A stretch of DNA of 64,000 bases from Gnetum montanum (GCA_015680685.1 MNCI01023302.1:1633589-1697588), one strand, 5' to 3'; counted from the stretch's first letter, positions 36,174 to 49,068 are shown. Notes: generated by a model not told the origin, from the sequence alone. Program-made: numbers and translations.

Positions 36174-37860
36174 GAGAATTATAGTGTATACTTCTCAATG
36201 TACACTTGTTAAGCTTTGTAAGGGTCAGATTAGAAAATTTGGCTTTGGATGACTACTAACATTATTAGCAAAGAGATTTTGTGGTAAGGAATTATTAGTT
36301 CAGCACATAAAAAGTTTGATAATCCCTATTCTATTGGCTAAGATGGAGGTTATAAATCTAAATGATAAGACAAAGATCATGATTCATGATACTCCTATTG
36401 TAATCATAGAAGAAAGAACAATCAAAGTGGTAACAAGCACTAGAATGAGTACATGAAGAATAGCCAAGTGCACTTTATCCACTACTCCATCAAGTGTAGG
36501 TCCTACAAAGAAGTCTAGAGCTATACCTATTGTTTATAAGACTACAACAAAGAAAGGGAAGAACATAGTTTCTCATGAAAAGAAGGAATAACTTGTAAAG
36601 AATTTTGTTTTATTCCTCCTCTTAATTATGTTGATAAGATAGATATTAAGTCATTTACATGGTTAGCTATTCCAAATGTGGAGGCCTTAACATAAAATAT
36701 TCAAGTTATGAATACAACTAAGGTAATGCACACCTTGAGGGCTTGTGTTGATCTTATATCAACCAATACTTGTTAACTGAATGAGGTACAAAAATTATCT
36801 ACTTCACGTAAGAATTTCCTACCTTTATGAATGGAATAACAATCAAAGCTTCTGGGATGAACTGATTAAGCAATGAAGTAAGTATGCAAATGTTGTGATC
36901 AAGAAAAGAATCAATTATTGGCTAGACTCCATAGAATGAAATATTTTAATTGAACATAATCTCATAAGAGTAGGATTGTATCTATATGTAGAGTCCATGA
37001 TTCACTACGTAGTATTTCACTAAGTTAAATATTACAAAGATGATGAAATTTTGGTTATAGTGATGACATTAACAATTATTGAGAAAGAAAATGAAGATTT
37101 GAATACAATACTTCAAATAAAAATTAGAAAATATGATAAGATGAAAAAAGAATTTTAGAGTTTTCCTTGAATAGTGGAATAATACAAGGCATATATTAGG
37201 CCCAAATTGCAACTACTAGACTAATAATAAACATAGCAAGCTTAATCCACTAATACAACTAAAGTAGTTGCAAAGATAAAAGAAAAGTATCAATAGAAGA
37301 TCAAGGAACTTAAGAATAAATATTCTTGACTCAAGTAAGAGGTGAAAGATCTTTATAACACTAACTAGGAGCCTATCAATGAGCATCAAGTATTACAAAC
37401 AAATATTCAAAAACCCAAAGAATGAATGCATGCAACAAATCAATCTACTAAAGAATATCAATAGAAGTTAAGTTCTATGGAAACTAAAGATGTTGCATAT
37501 CAAGAAGAGCTTGTCCAATTACAAAGAGAAATGAATTTGCTAAAGACTTTTATGCATTAGAAACAACCAAAAGTTCTATCGCTTGCTATAGAACCATTAA
37601 TTGATATTATTATTGCATATGTTCTTCAAAATATTATCAAACATTCATCTTCCCTTGTTGCTATCCTTACTAAAGTCTAATTTCAAGTCCCTAAATCATC
37701 CCCTACACTACCATACTCTCTGATTGCTGAAATGAAGTCTACTTTGTCTATTCCTTATATTGATAGTTCATAATGTATTATTACCTTGAATATGAATAAA
37801 GTTACCATTCTTGTGTTTATGATGTCATTACAGTTTGTTTTTTCTACAAATTCATGAGTG
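36174..37860 (+). pseudogene. Unknown coiled-coil-rich decayed ORF
   Basis: Plus-strand frames, broken by many stops, contain charged heptad-rich stretches such as 'KIKEKYQ.KIKELKNKYS' and 'YQEELVQLQREMNLLKTF' (37270-37560), and before them 'YWLDSME.NILIEHNLIRVGLYLY' (36918-36985). I do not recognise the protein. It could be an ORF2-like accessory protein of another non-autonomous retroelement, since it sits between retroelement parts, but the link is only the coiled coil. Confidence 0.35.
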
Positions 37861-38745
37861 AAGGGGAGCAATTTTATCAATTCTTATGAGTGTATAATTC
37901 TTTATGACTAGCCACCATAAAGTATTGTACACTCATAAATATTCATGCTCACTCATTGATTTCGCAAGAAATAACAAATAAATTTATGAATTAATGCTTC
38001 AATGGGCATGTTAGAATATACTCCTAAGTTAAAGTCCAATAATTAGTTTTGAAATCACTTAAGACCATTCATAACTACTCCTAATCAATTCATAATGAAA
38101 AAGTATGACTCATAAATCAAGAACAATCATAACCTTTCTATGAAATATTATCAACTAATGAGAGAGAGAGAGAGAGCGAGAGAGAGGAATTGAATAAGAA
38201 TTAATGGATCAATAAAGATAAGAGAACCAAGAACAAATACACATCATGATGTATGTGAATAAAGAAGACAAAGTAATTAGTAACTCAAAGATATGAAGTA
38301 GACATTACAAAACACAAAGTTCATAGGAAGAATTCAAGCACCACAACTAAAAGGTTAAAGAAGTGACTCAAAGCTAAGAAGCAAGTGTTACAAGAAATAA
38401 AAGCAACCCTTGTAGTACAAGATCCAATTTTCTAAAGAGGAAGAAAATATCCAAGTTATGCCATACATAGCATGATCTAGTTTCTTAAATAAGAAAAGAA
38501 GGTCATCTAAAATTTTATGATGGTGAAGAAAGACAAAGGCTTATGAAGAAGTATTTCATAAAGCCAAGAGAATCAAGATTGACTTATAAATACAACATAA
38601 GCCAAGTTTCCAATAAAATAGGCAAAGTACAAGCAAGTCCAAATGCAACTATAAATAATTCTACGTCAATGATGAAGAAGAATGATACATATCCATATGA
38701 GATATGAATTTTGTAAAATAATATACAACATGTTAAGTTTTCTCA
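37861..38745. other. Unassigned AT-rich DNA with (GA)n microsatellite
   Basis: It holds a GA repeat with one interruption (38160-38186) and no recognisable gene. It may include the lost 5' part of the copia element that follows. Confidence 0.45.
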
Positions 38746-41420
38746 TGGACTTAGACCCTTAGGTGATCAGAGTTGTCCAAGAGATATAAAACCAAATTCT
38801 AACACTTTGGCCATTAATGTAAAGGTGGGAAGGTTATATTAACTAAAAGTAAGGACATGGCAGCATAAGTTTAGCACACTAGTTGTTGCTAATTTTCAAT
38901 CAAACATTGATCTTTGGTACAAAAGGTAGAGGCATCTAAGTGAAATAGGACTAAAGAAACTACATGAAAAAGATAAAATGAACTTTACAAAAGATTCATT
39001 GAATTTTTGTCATCATTGCCTACTTGGTAAACAAACATGTTCAAGCCTTCCAAGAGCTAATGCTCAAGTTAATAAGTATTAGAGTTAATCCATATTGATG
39101 TATGTGAATCAATTAAAAACTTGCAAACATGTTCACTTGAAAGTGTTAAAGCCTATCATGTTTTCTTTATTGATAAAATTTTAAGAAAAGATTAAATGTA
39201 TTTAGTGAAATATAAATTTAAGGTATTCTAAAAATTTAAAGAATTCAAAATTTTTGTTGAGAATTGTTCTGAAAAGAGAATCAAAGTTCTCAAAACAAAT
39301 AATGATGGTGAATTTTGTTCTTATGCTTTCAACAATTTCTACAAATGACATGACATATACCAAAAAAAAAGACTATTCTCAAAACTCTTTAGCAGAATGA
39401 ACTAGGTAAAATTTCAATAGAATGGTAATGGAACAAACCAAATGCATGTTAAGTAAAGTTTCTTTTAGAAAACATTTCTAGGCTGAAATAGTAATAATTA
39501 TCTACTATCTCATTAATAGGTTATCATCTCTTTTAATTCATGAATGGATTCCAAGAGAAATATGGAGCAATGACCCTATCAACTTGAAAGCCTATGTACA
39601 CATTCTAAAAATTGATAGATCAAAATTAGATTACACATTTGTAAAGTATATTTGGATATGATCTTGGTATAAATGGTTACAAATTGTACAACCTAAAAAC
39701 TAAAAGGGTAATTTATAGTCGTGATGTTGTATTTAGAGAGACTTATGAACATATCAAGCATAATCTCTCCAATGATGTAACACCTGATCATGTGTCTTTC
39801 TAAATTAATAAAGAGAATTTATAGGGTCGTCCTTCCTCAGTAGGAGACATTGTTCTTAACCAACATGATGGTGTGAACGATATACAAGAATTAAGTATAA
39901 GGAAAGACTTAAGTGAAAATGTGAAAATCAAGTGTTAACATGAGGCTCCATCAACTTCACAACCCTTAAGATGATCTATTTGTATAAAAAACTTACTAAG
40001 TTTGAAAATCAAATTCTAATCATTGAAGCTAAACCACTTACATATAATAAAGCATGTATATCTCTTTATCATAAAGAAGGAAAGCAAACAATGGAAGATA
40101 AAATATTTTCTATTCATAAGAATAAGACATAGAATTGGTTAAACTAACATCTATTAGGAACTAATTGGATGTAAGTGGATGTTCAAAATTAAATCTAATG
40201 ACCAATTTAAAGCACATCTTAGAGCTAAGGATTATTCTTAAAGACATTAAGTACAATGAAATCTTCTTCCTTGTAGCAAATTAACATCTATTAGATCATT
40301 GCTATCAATAGCAATGGTTTATGATCTAGAACTTGAATAAGTGGATATGAAAACTACTTTTATCATTGGTGATCTTGAGGAGAAAATATATGTGCTTTAA
40401 GCTAAAAAGTATAAAGTGAAAGGAAGAGAGCATATGGTGTGTAAACTATTAAAATTGTTGTATGAGCTTAAACAAGTACCATATGAAATAAAAAATTTAA
40501 TAAACACATGTTTAAGTTTTGGTTTCATTAGAAGTCAAGAAGACTCTTGTTTATATGTCAAAAGTAAAAGTGGAAAACTTTTAATTTTACTGCTAATAAA
40601 ATTGAGTTGAAACAAACTTATTTCTTATCTATTTGAATGAAAAATCTTGATGCTACTAAGAAGATTTTGGGTATAAAAATTAAAAAATATATTGTTAATA
40701 AAAACTTTGGGTTGGACAATTTCCATATGCAAAAAATATCTTTAAAAAAAGATAATATGAAAAATTATAAATCTATAACAATACCATGTGAAATTGGGAT
40801 GAAACTCTTAGTTGAACAACATTCAAAGACAAATGAAAAAAAGAGCTTATGATAAAAATTTTGTATGCTAGTGTTGTTGATAATTTGATGTATTTGATAG
40901 TTAATACTAACCTAATATTGTATAATTTATTGGAAAACTTAGCAAAAATATGTTTATTTTAGGGAAACGATAGTAAATAATTGGGATATGAGTTTTTTTA
41001 TATGTGTGGCAATGTGAATTTTGGTATTGGTTATCAAAGTGAGTCTTCCTTGCTACATGGCTAGGTGGATGCTAACTAAGATGAGTATGTATGTTTTAAA
41101 ACTCTTTAGTAGTGCTATCTCATAGAAAAGCCAAATGTAGTTTTTGGTAGCTTAGTCTACTACTAAAGTTGAATATGTTGCTACCAACCTAGCTAGTTAT
41201 GAAGCAATATGGCTTCAAAGACTGGTAGCTAAATTCAAGATTAACAAGAAAACTGTGAAAATCAGCTATGATAACTAAAGTAATATACACATATCTAAGA
41301 ATCTCTTTTCCATTATTGCACTAAGCATATTGAGATACAATACCATGAAAATGTGATGTTGGATAGAAAATGATACTTTTTACGATCTTGATTGGGGTTT
41401 AGCTTTACTTTCAAGAGGAA
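38746..41420 (+). pseudogene. Decayed Ty1/copia pol (integrase, RT, RNase H)
   Basis: Plus strand, in the copia order. GAG-pre-integrase: 'LWYKR.RHLSEIGLKKLHE' and 'FCHHCLLGKQTCSSLPRA' (38912-39060), the HHCC zinc region. Integrase core: 'LKTNNDGEF' (39290-39315). RT: 'KGREHMVCKLLKLLYELKQVP' (40416-40480; consensus VCKL.KSLYGLKQ) and 'EDSCLYVKSKSGKLLILLLI' (40540-40600). Then 'DATKKILGIKI' (40646-40678) and RNase H with 'TTKVEYVA' (about 41161-41182), 'EAIWL' and 'KHIEI' (41323-41337). Many stops; inactive. The polypurine tract AAGAGGAAGAAT ends at 41424. Confidence 0.85.
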
Positions 41421-41424
41421 GAAT

Positions 41425-42030
41425 TGTAAGTGAATGCAAACTATTGTTCACATAAGCTTAATTATAGTACGCTAAGTTATCCCATGAGTTTACAAACACT
41501 ATCTTTTTATAACTATGTTATTATATCAATTATATGGTGATGCACTATCATACTTATTATTTAACTACACATATCTACAAAAAAGCATGTGCAAAGCGTT
41601 GTTTCTCTAGTTAACATCCAATTAATACCACTTGTGGATAGTAACCCAACACTATAAATATGTGTATAAAGATGTGTGAAGAGGAGTGTGTGTATTTTAA
41701 TTGTTTGTGTTTTACCTTGAGATTGCCCATGTTGGTAATACCTGGTTAACATCTAATTAATACTACCTGTGGATAGTTACCCAACACTATAAATGTGTAC
41801 AAGGATGTGTGAAGAGGAGGGTGTGTATTTTAATCATTTGAGATTGCCTATGTTCTTAAGCATTATCCCTTCTAAATTTAACTCTCTAATGGTCAAGAAG
41901 TGGATTTCTTGCTAGGGTTTTTTATGTTTTTTCCCCAGAGTATCTCCGTATATTGTTTGTTGACTTTGTTCAATTATTTTTATTACCGTTTTTATTAGCT
42001 ACGGCATCACAGTGCATGCATTAGTCGTAA
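41425..42030 (+). repeat. Copia 3' LTR with duplicated promoter segment (end approximate)
   Basis: It starts TGTAAGTGAATGC directly after the polypurine stretch. It holds two TATA-bearing repeats (next entry) and a stretch 'TTTTTTCCCCAGAGTATCTC' (about 41930-41950) like the R/U5 part of many plant copia LTRs. The 5' LTR was not found and the right end is not certain. Confidence 0.6.
41611..41862 (+). repeat. 135-bp tandem duplication of the copia LTR promoter
   Basis: 41611-41745 and 41746 to about 41862 are diverged tandem copies. Both begin TTAACATC.AATTAATAC and contain ACCCAACACTATAAAT, a TATA box, followed by GTGTGAAGAGGAG.GTGTGT. The period is 135 bp. Confidence 0.8.
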
Positions 42031-43694
42031 CGGTGTGATACTTTTAGTATCTGTATTAGTCGTGAATGAATGATTTGATTCCGCATTGGGATAATTTTTT
42101 TAGTAGCAAGGTCGTTTCTGGAGTTGCCAAATAGATATGGCGTAACTTTGTTCTTGATCTTTTGAGAACGATAATTCTAGAAGCTTTTCATGTCCATTTT
42201 AGCTTATCCTATTCCACTTTGTTTTTACAAGGACCCTGTACTTTCTTATCTTGAGCTATTAATTGGAAGAGTTCTTGCACTTCCTTTCATGAGGATTATG
42301 TTCCTGTTTTCTCTTTTTGTTCTCTTTTCTTAAGATGTCATTTGGGAGAGGTCTACCCTTCGAATTGTTATATCATGGAATGATTGTTCCAGCAATTTTA
42401 CGTACAGTTAGGCTGTTTGCACTTGACTTTCTCAGATTTTTTCTGAAAACCTCTGCCATTTGTCATTCTTGGCAATGCGATTTTCACTTTCAACATTTTC
42501 AATGTCCTGATTCGCTGATTATTTACCTTCCAGTTGCATGCAATCCTCTTAATATCTGCTTCCAGATTATTTCCTATTAGGGTAAAATAAGATAAAAATC
42601 ACAGGAATCCGATAAAGGAAATCCTGTTAGTTTCTTACTACAGAAGCCAGATGCACAATACTTGATGGTTGGCATTAGCAGTATAAAATGCATTACCCTT
42701 GAAAATAAGTCTTACTTGCCTCATTACAATTTGGGTGCTTTGGTTGTGTCATTCAATCTGAAAAATGGAGGTTGAACTCGCTGAAACATCTATTTTTGTT
42801 CTGAACTCGACCTTAGCTCGACCTTCAAGGTTGCCATTCATTGCTGGTAGGATGGTTATTTTTATAGCATAAAAGAATTTCCCCATTCAAAGTTGTTAAC
42901 TATTCTTTACTATACTGGATTGCATTATGGTAATGAACAGATTTATTTAAACTGTAGTATTTAACCTGGTTTAAGATATAGGTTGCTATTTTTGTTATAA
43001 TAGACAGTATGTTTAATACCGCTATTTTTAATGTTATTTACATTTCTTTCTTTTCTTGGATTTAGGCATTCTGGATTGTTACTCGTATTTCCTACGAGCA
43101 TAAGCTGAATCAATGTGTTTTAGATTGAGATAAATCATAGATATATACATTTTTCATATATAGTGTGATTTAAGAGTAGCATCAAGTCATATTCACATTT
43201 TCCCTAAGATCATTAATAGTTACTATTTCAATTACAATAGCTTAAAAAGATTATTACCGAAGCATAGATTTATTAAGGCTTGTATGATCATTAATTTGCT
43301 ACTTATTATGAATGTAGTTCTTGAATATATTAGCATATAGAATAGGTTGATATTTTGCTAAGACATGATTTAGGAATGAATGTGTCATGCTATGGAAAGA
43401 TGTAGGACATTAGTTTTTATGTACAACCTTCATAAATAAAGTTTTATCATAGGTAACATGTTAATTAAGGATTATTTTCAAAATATATGAACTAAGTTCT
43501 TATGCATTCCTTAATATATGTTTTATGATCACATAAATTGTGCCTCATTAGTAGCATAAAGCATGAATACTTCATAGATTATCATGCATATGGAATGAGG
43601 TGCTATTGAGCTCACTAGTTGAATTAGGAAATTATTCATGATTTCCTTGTCCTATACTAAGGGAAAACTTCAACGTGACTTAAGGGTGGCCATA
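42031..43694. other. Unassigned low-repeat DNA
   Basis: This 1.66 kb is less AT-rich at its left than the surroundings and shows no retroelement motif. The open stretch 42317-42580 has no recognisable domain. It may be single-copy host DNA, perhaps intronic or intergenic. It ends with CCATA (43690-43694), the TSD of the next LTR. Confidence 0.4.
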
Positions 43695-44473
43695 TGATGA
43701 GTGGCGAGGTACCCCTACACTCAACCATCTGAATACGAGTGTAACACACGCGATCTGGTTGAACTCCGCAGACTAAGTGCCTACACACCTCATGGAACAC
43801 TTAAGGTTAATTATTCGTTGTCTTCCCAGACTTACTTGTATTTGTCACGGTGTATGGTTAAGTAAGTCTGAGGTATATGATTTTTATAGCTTTTTTTGTT
43901 TTATCTCCTATGCTAGTGAGGTGAAGGGTTGAAGAGACTAATTACTAACTCTAACTAACTAACTAAGTCTGAATTAACCTAGTGTCAACATCCGTTCCCA
44001 CTTACTGTTCACACCCTGAACCAATGCAACCGTGGTTACCAAACACTAGTCGTTGCTGGGATCACCACACATAATGCACGTGCTCGAAGTGGTCGTACTA
44101 AGGCACTTAACTAGGAGAGAAGGGTTGAGAAAGATTTAATTCCTAATAAAGCATGTAAATGAAAAATAGTAAATAACAATAAATAAATCCTCATTAGCCT
44201 ATTCCATGCACTGCAAGGTTTATCCAAGAAGCTCATCTTTATTGCCGTACACAAACTTGTGTTCAGGTACAATGTTTGCTCGAATAAAGATCCGTTCACT
44301 TTAGGACTCCTACTGCAGGCACATGGAAAATATTCTATCTCTAGAGTGATCAATCTGCCAGAGTTTCACTATGGTCTAAGCCTAAGATGAGGAAACAAGG
44401 GAGAGCCGCCTCTTATTTATAGATATGACAGCGCACCACGATATCGCGGCCCATGCGATATCGCGTCCCTTCA
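43695..44473 (-). repeat. Solo LTR (copy S2) with perfect TSD
   Basis: Starts TGATGAGTGGCGAGG and ends GTCCCTTCA. Flanked by CCATA at 43690-43694 and 44474-44478. It is a diverged relative of the element 2/3 LTRs. The minus strand keeps GATATC palindromes (CGCGATATCGC near 44455-44466 and GCGATATCG near 44439-44448) and TATAAATAAG (about 44421-44412). The ORF-like stretch at 44111-44353 is LTR sequence. Confidence 0.85.
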
Positions 44474-44478
44474 CCATA

Positions 44479-45161
44479 GCACCTTAAGTCATGATAACCT
44501 TTCAAGATAATGGTATGATTAAGATAAGAATGCAATTACTTTGTAAGTTAATTGCTTGGTTGATGTGATTATTGATTAAGATGATGAATCTAAAATAAAT
44601 ATTCCTATATCCACTTGTATGCACTATTTTTTTAGCTTTCCTAATTTTATAAATAAATTTAACATGTAAATTCATGTGTAATGCAACCTCTACCCATGAG
44701 AAGGTTTGAGTTTAGAATATAGAATTCAGTGTATGGGAATTTCCTCCAAGGTTATAAATAGGAAATGAAGGAATCCATTGAGGCTCCTAATGTAATCCAA
44801 AGGACATCTTGGACAAGTAACCAAATTAAGGATGACATTTATAAGAAAGACATATGACCACTAAATTTACTATCTATCCAAAATGTGTAAAACACTGAGG
44901 AAGAACTAGAATTAAGAATATCTATAGGAACAAAGATGCTAGTAATTTTGACCAATTACATTATACATTTTCAACAGTCTTTCATGTTCTACAATCTAAA
45001 AAGAAAACCCCCCACCCCTGCCCTCACCCACAATGCACCCCCACCCAACCCCCCGCCCCCACACCCCCCACCCCACCCCCCAAGTCTAGCAATGATCCTA
45101 TTTTGTTTTCACAAGCCATGAGTGGAGAAACTTTTGCATTTTGATATGATTCCATAAGGGA
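44479..45161. other. Unassigned DNA with a C-rich tract
   Basis: Mostly AT-rich, but 45009-45082 is a run of C-blocks (CCCCCCACCCC, CACCCCCACCC, CCCCCCGCCCCC, CACCCCCCACCCC) with almost no G on this strand. No gene; the Pro-rich frame across it is a consequence of the tract. AGGGA (45157-45161) is the TSD of the next LTR. Confidence 0.7.
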
Positions 45162-45993
45162 TGATGAGTGGTGAGGTACCCCTATGCCCAACCATATGAA
45201 TCACAAGCGCTCACATGTGATCTAGTCAAACTCTGTAGATCTTAAGTTCCCAAGTTCACTAGTTCTAGGAAGTGAAATCCAATCGAGACAATCATTGTCT
45301 TCTTAATTGCTCTCATGAGGTACAAGCTTATGGTTAAGTGCAACTGAGGTATATGATTTTTATCATTTTATGTTTTATAAATTTAATCACCTAGAGCAAA
45401 AATAGAGGGTAAAGTAATTTGATATTTAATTTATCTACTACCTAGCTAGCCGAACACAAGTACCCGTTCCCACTCCCCAAACACATCCTAAATGCATGTA
45501 GCACTACTAGGTTACCAAATGTTAAGTGTTTCTAGGTTACCAAGTGCTACACGTATGCTCAAAGTGGTCGTGCTTGTGTTCATTAACGACTAGAAATTGA
45601 TTGCTTAACTAAAGTGCATTAAAGGAAAGTGCATGAATATTAAATGCATCAAGGAAACATTAATCTATTCTCAATGCTACGAGGATGATCAAAAGGATTC
45701 GTCTATATTTTTGTCACATTGTTATGCTCAAGTACATCAATGCTCAAGCAAGGATCCGTACACACTTAGACTCCTGCTATGGGCACTCAAAAATATTCTA
45801 ACTCTGGAATGGCTGAACTATAAGAACTTCGTTACTCTATGACAAAAAACTCTCAAAACTATATGAAAATCATGAGCCCAAGCACTATATTTATAGGCCA
45901 GCATATACCCCATGATATCGTATATTCAACATTGCATCTTGGGGTCTGATATCGAATATCCAATATCAGAGCAGATCAAAACACAATTCATCA
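45162..45993 (-). repeat. Solo LTR (copy S3) with perfect TSD
   Basis: TGATGAGTGGTGAGG... to ...CACAATTCATCA, flanked by AGGGA at 45157-45161 and 45994-45998. It is closest to the element 4 LTR (63178 on), sharing 'GAGGTATATGATTTTTATC' and 'TTTAATCACCTA'. The GATATC/GATATT cluster (about 45915-45967) and the TATA motif (TATAAATATA, about 45896-45887, minus strand) are present. Confidence 0.9.
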
Positions 45994-45998
45994 AGGGA

Positions 45999-47690
45999 TG
46001 AGATGGAGTATATAGATAAATATCAAAGTCTATAATCTTGTTGCATTACCAAAAGGAATATTAACAATTAACTATTAGAATACCAACATAAACTTTTTGG
46101 AACATAGGGGGTGGGGGCATGACATTAAAGTCCAAACTTAGCATTGTCCACCAAAATTAAACCTATGACTTAGAGCTTTCAAAACAAGAGTTTTACCACT
46201 AGGTTGACATCTCAGTGTTGAAATATGGAATAATATAGATCTAGACTTATAGCTAAGGGATTATCTTTGAAATAGGACATTTTAAAAATCCTTTTTGGAA
46301 ATTGTTGGCACAAACTTTGGACTACCATTGATTCTTTATTTCTATCTTAGTAACAAGAAACTATTGGTGGGTAAAAGTTTTACTTAATGCCAACATTTAT
46401 CTCAAGGCTAAGATTTCTTTCAAAAACTCAAGTTTAGGTGTTTGCTAGTTTCTAGAAATACCAAGGCTCGAATACTTCCAAATAAACTTAGTGGTTGCAA
46501 AGAACTATGTGTTTTGGACTAACATTTAGTATAAATTTCATAATATTCTATTTTGGGAGCTTAACAAAAAATTGTACTTTTATGAAAAGATTCATCCCTT
46601 TTACATTATTCTTTAAGAAAATAAATTTTCAGCTATACCAGAGCTACGTAGTCTACACAATCTTAATCATATGCTACTTGTACTAATCTTCCTTTCATCT
46701 AATTCCTAAGTGCAATTCAACAAATCTATTACCAATCTTCCCTAGAGAGAAAGTTCCATGAGGAAAATTGGAAACATAGCAAGATTCAATGGATTTCTAG
46801 AAATAAAATAGTAAAATTGCATAAAATCTTAAATATGGAAGATGAGATACTACTGATAAGAATAAACACTACGGAAAATAAAGTTGTTTGAATCATTCAA
46901 TAATACCAAAAATTGCTAAACCCTTGGCTCAAACAAGCAATTAAAAAATTCCAAGAAACAAGTTGCAAGACACATTATGATCTTGACTACTAGCTAAGTA
47001 ACTATGATAAAGAAAGAAAATAAAAATAACTCACTAAATAGAAGTAAATGAGCTAAATCAAATTTGAGCTTAAAATGTCATTGTACAAAAATCTTCCTTT
47101 AATATCCAAGAGTTAATTCCTCCTAGCTCCCCCTTCCCAATTGGATATCCTTAACAAATATGCTCTTGGCTTTATATAGTAGCCTCTAGCAATTATAATT
47201 GTTATAAGAGGTATGGCCATAACTACCTCACATTCTCCTCTTATAATTATAGGTTGTTGGATCACTATTCTATTTCTTAATAAATTCTCCTTTTCCTTCA
47301 AATATGAAGCCACTCACCTAATAACTATTGTGATTTAAGAGAGCCTTAACAACCTAATTCATTGTATCTGGTTCATTTTCATTAACCTTCTTTAAGACTT
47401 CTTCAGTGCTTGTTTCTTCCAAACCTAATGCAGTTATGGAATTTGTTATTGCTCTTGAAGCAACTCTCGCACTAACTCAGACTTGTTTCAGTTCAAGCTT
47501 CACTTCTTCACAATTTCATTCATGATCTTAGTAACTACCATCATCATATCCAAATATGATTATGGTAGTTACTAAGATCTCTTTTAGCTCTAGCTAAATC
47601 AAACAATTCTCATGCCTTTCTATCCATCTACACAAATATGGCTTTTTTTTCTCATGGATTTTATGAGAACTTTGGAGTCACTGCTTTGCA
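45999..47690. other. Old retroelement remains, no gene
   Basis: At 46140-46222 on the minus strand is a tRNA-like stretch (A-box-like CCTAGTGGTAAAACTC and B-box-like AGGTTTAATTTTG), a possible SINE scrap. A block at about 46215-46275 ('ATATAGATCTAGACTTATAG', then 'GCTAAGGGATTATCT') recurs at 59425-59462 in the same direction, so the two lie either side of the 46.2-59.4 kb stretch and may be old LTR ends. No domain is seen. Confidence 0.45.
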
Positions 47691-47869
47691 CTTCAATGGT
47701 AGCTTTGCACTACTCTTAGCTCTATTTTGGTTCTTGGCTCTATGACTTGAAATTTGTCCTTTATTCTTTAACTTGCTTTTAGACAAGTTTTTCAACTTAG
47801 TTCTTGTCACATATCATGATTTTTGATTTCTTTAAGCCAATTCATTAAAAGCTTATCCTAATGTCAACT

Positions 47870-48175
47870 TGTAGAACCATTTTTTGAACTTGCTTGTAGA
47901 GCCAAGTTTTGGTTCTACAAACTACTAAAGTGGCAAAGTGTTTATTGAGCTTCCGCATAGAATCAGATTTTGGTTCTACAAATTGTGTTATATCCTTTAA
48001 CTGTTTATTCACAATATATTGAGTTGGATTAAAATTTAACGTGCATGTGCATTAAATTAAAATTGTATCCTTTTGTGGGCCCAAGATGAGATTTACTTAT
48101 TCTAATGTGGTTCACATAACTATTTTATCCTTTTTCTTATAGAACCAATTTTTTAGTTCTATGAACCTATGCTAA
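47870..48175 (+). repeat. TAGAACCA/TGGTTCTA repeat array, left part
   Basis: Copies of a short inverted pair, TAGAACCA...TTTTGGTTCTA, recur here and resume beyond element 3 at 57140. The stretch 'GTGGGCCCAAGATGAGAT' (48077-48094) pairs with 'GTGGGTCTTGAGATGAGAT' (57442-57460), showing that a larger unit is repeated too. GCTAA (48171-48175) is the left TSD of element 3. Confidence 0.65.
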
Positions 48176-49068
48176 TGATGAATCATGATTCATCGAGTTG
48201 CAATATTGGACCCATGATATCAGATACGCGATATCAGGTACGCGATATCGCACCCAATAGCAATATCGGATATGCGATATCATGGTTCCTATGTGGGCCT
48301 ATAAATACACATGTAGGCACATGGGAAAAGGATTCTTTAGTCAATTTTTAGGAGTCAAGTTTAGTGTAGGATCTTTTTGTCATTTTTCCTCTCAACCCGC
48401 TCTCCCAGTGCATGCCTGCAGTGTGGTGATTGTAATTGTACAGCATCCTTTATTTGAGTGTGACGTACTTGGACACGCACATGACCAGAAATAAAGATCA
48501 AGATTACTTCATCATTGCAGCATTCACTTAGTTTAATTATTTAATTGTTATTGTTATTTATTACTTTCATAGTTAATATCTCTTCACCTTGAACTCCTTA
48601 AACGTGGAATGAGTACAACTTAATCATGAGCATTTAAGTGTGACTACATGGTAACCCAATAGCATACCTAGGATCTATGCTTGGTAATCCCAATAGTAGT
48701 CGTGCACAAGGTCCAAGATGTGTACAAACGATTAAGGAACGGATGCTCATCGTACTTAGGCTAGCTTAGATTCTCTCTCCTTATCTCCTCCTAGTATAAC
48801 TCTCTCTCCCTTTTCCCTCCTAGCTTATCTAAGATTATTTCCCATCACCTCTAGGAGTAGCATTAGTTTAGAAACATATCATACATCTCACTCTGGACTA
48901 AACCATATGTGACAAAGCAAGTACTAGTCCAAGTGGGAAGACAACGAACTACGATCAATGAGTAACTATCTAGATACCACAACTAGCCCATCTGCGGAGT
49001 TTGACTGGATCATGCGTGAAACGCTCGTATTCGTATGGTTGAGTGTAGGGGTACCTCGCCACTCATCA
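48176..49068 (+). repeat. Element 3 5' LTR
   Basis: Starts TGATGAATCATGATTCATC and ends GCCACTCATCA. It holds the GATATC cluster (48218-48282), TATAAATA (48300-48307) and AATAAA (48490-48495), giving an R region of about 150-190 bases if these set the RNA ends. It aligns along its full length with 56214-57105; differences are mostly C/T and G/A. Confidence 0.92.
48218..48307 (+). promoter_or_regulatory. U3 promoter: GATATC cluster plus TATA box (element 3 5' LTR)
   Basis: GATATC or GATAT/ATATCG occurs five times in 65 bp (in TACGCGATATC, CGCGATATCGC, CAATATCGG and TGCGATATC contexts), then about 20 bases later TATAAATACACATG. Confidence 0.65.

Noticed and set aside
42317-42580. 87-codon frame in the least repetitive stretch, considered as a host gene exon
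   Set aside because: No recognisable domain, no flanking exon pattern and no second supporting exon; left as unassigned.
44936-45121. Pro-rich 61-codon frame
   Set aside because: It is a direct product of the C-block tract.
48190-48285. GATATC clusters considered as a CRISPR or satellite array
   Set aside because: Units and spacers are irregular, the motif is short and palindromic, and the cluster always sits before a TATA box in LTRs of a plant genome.
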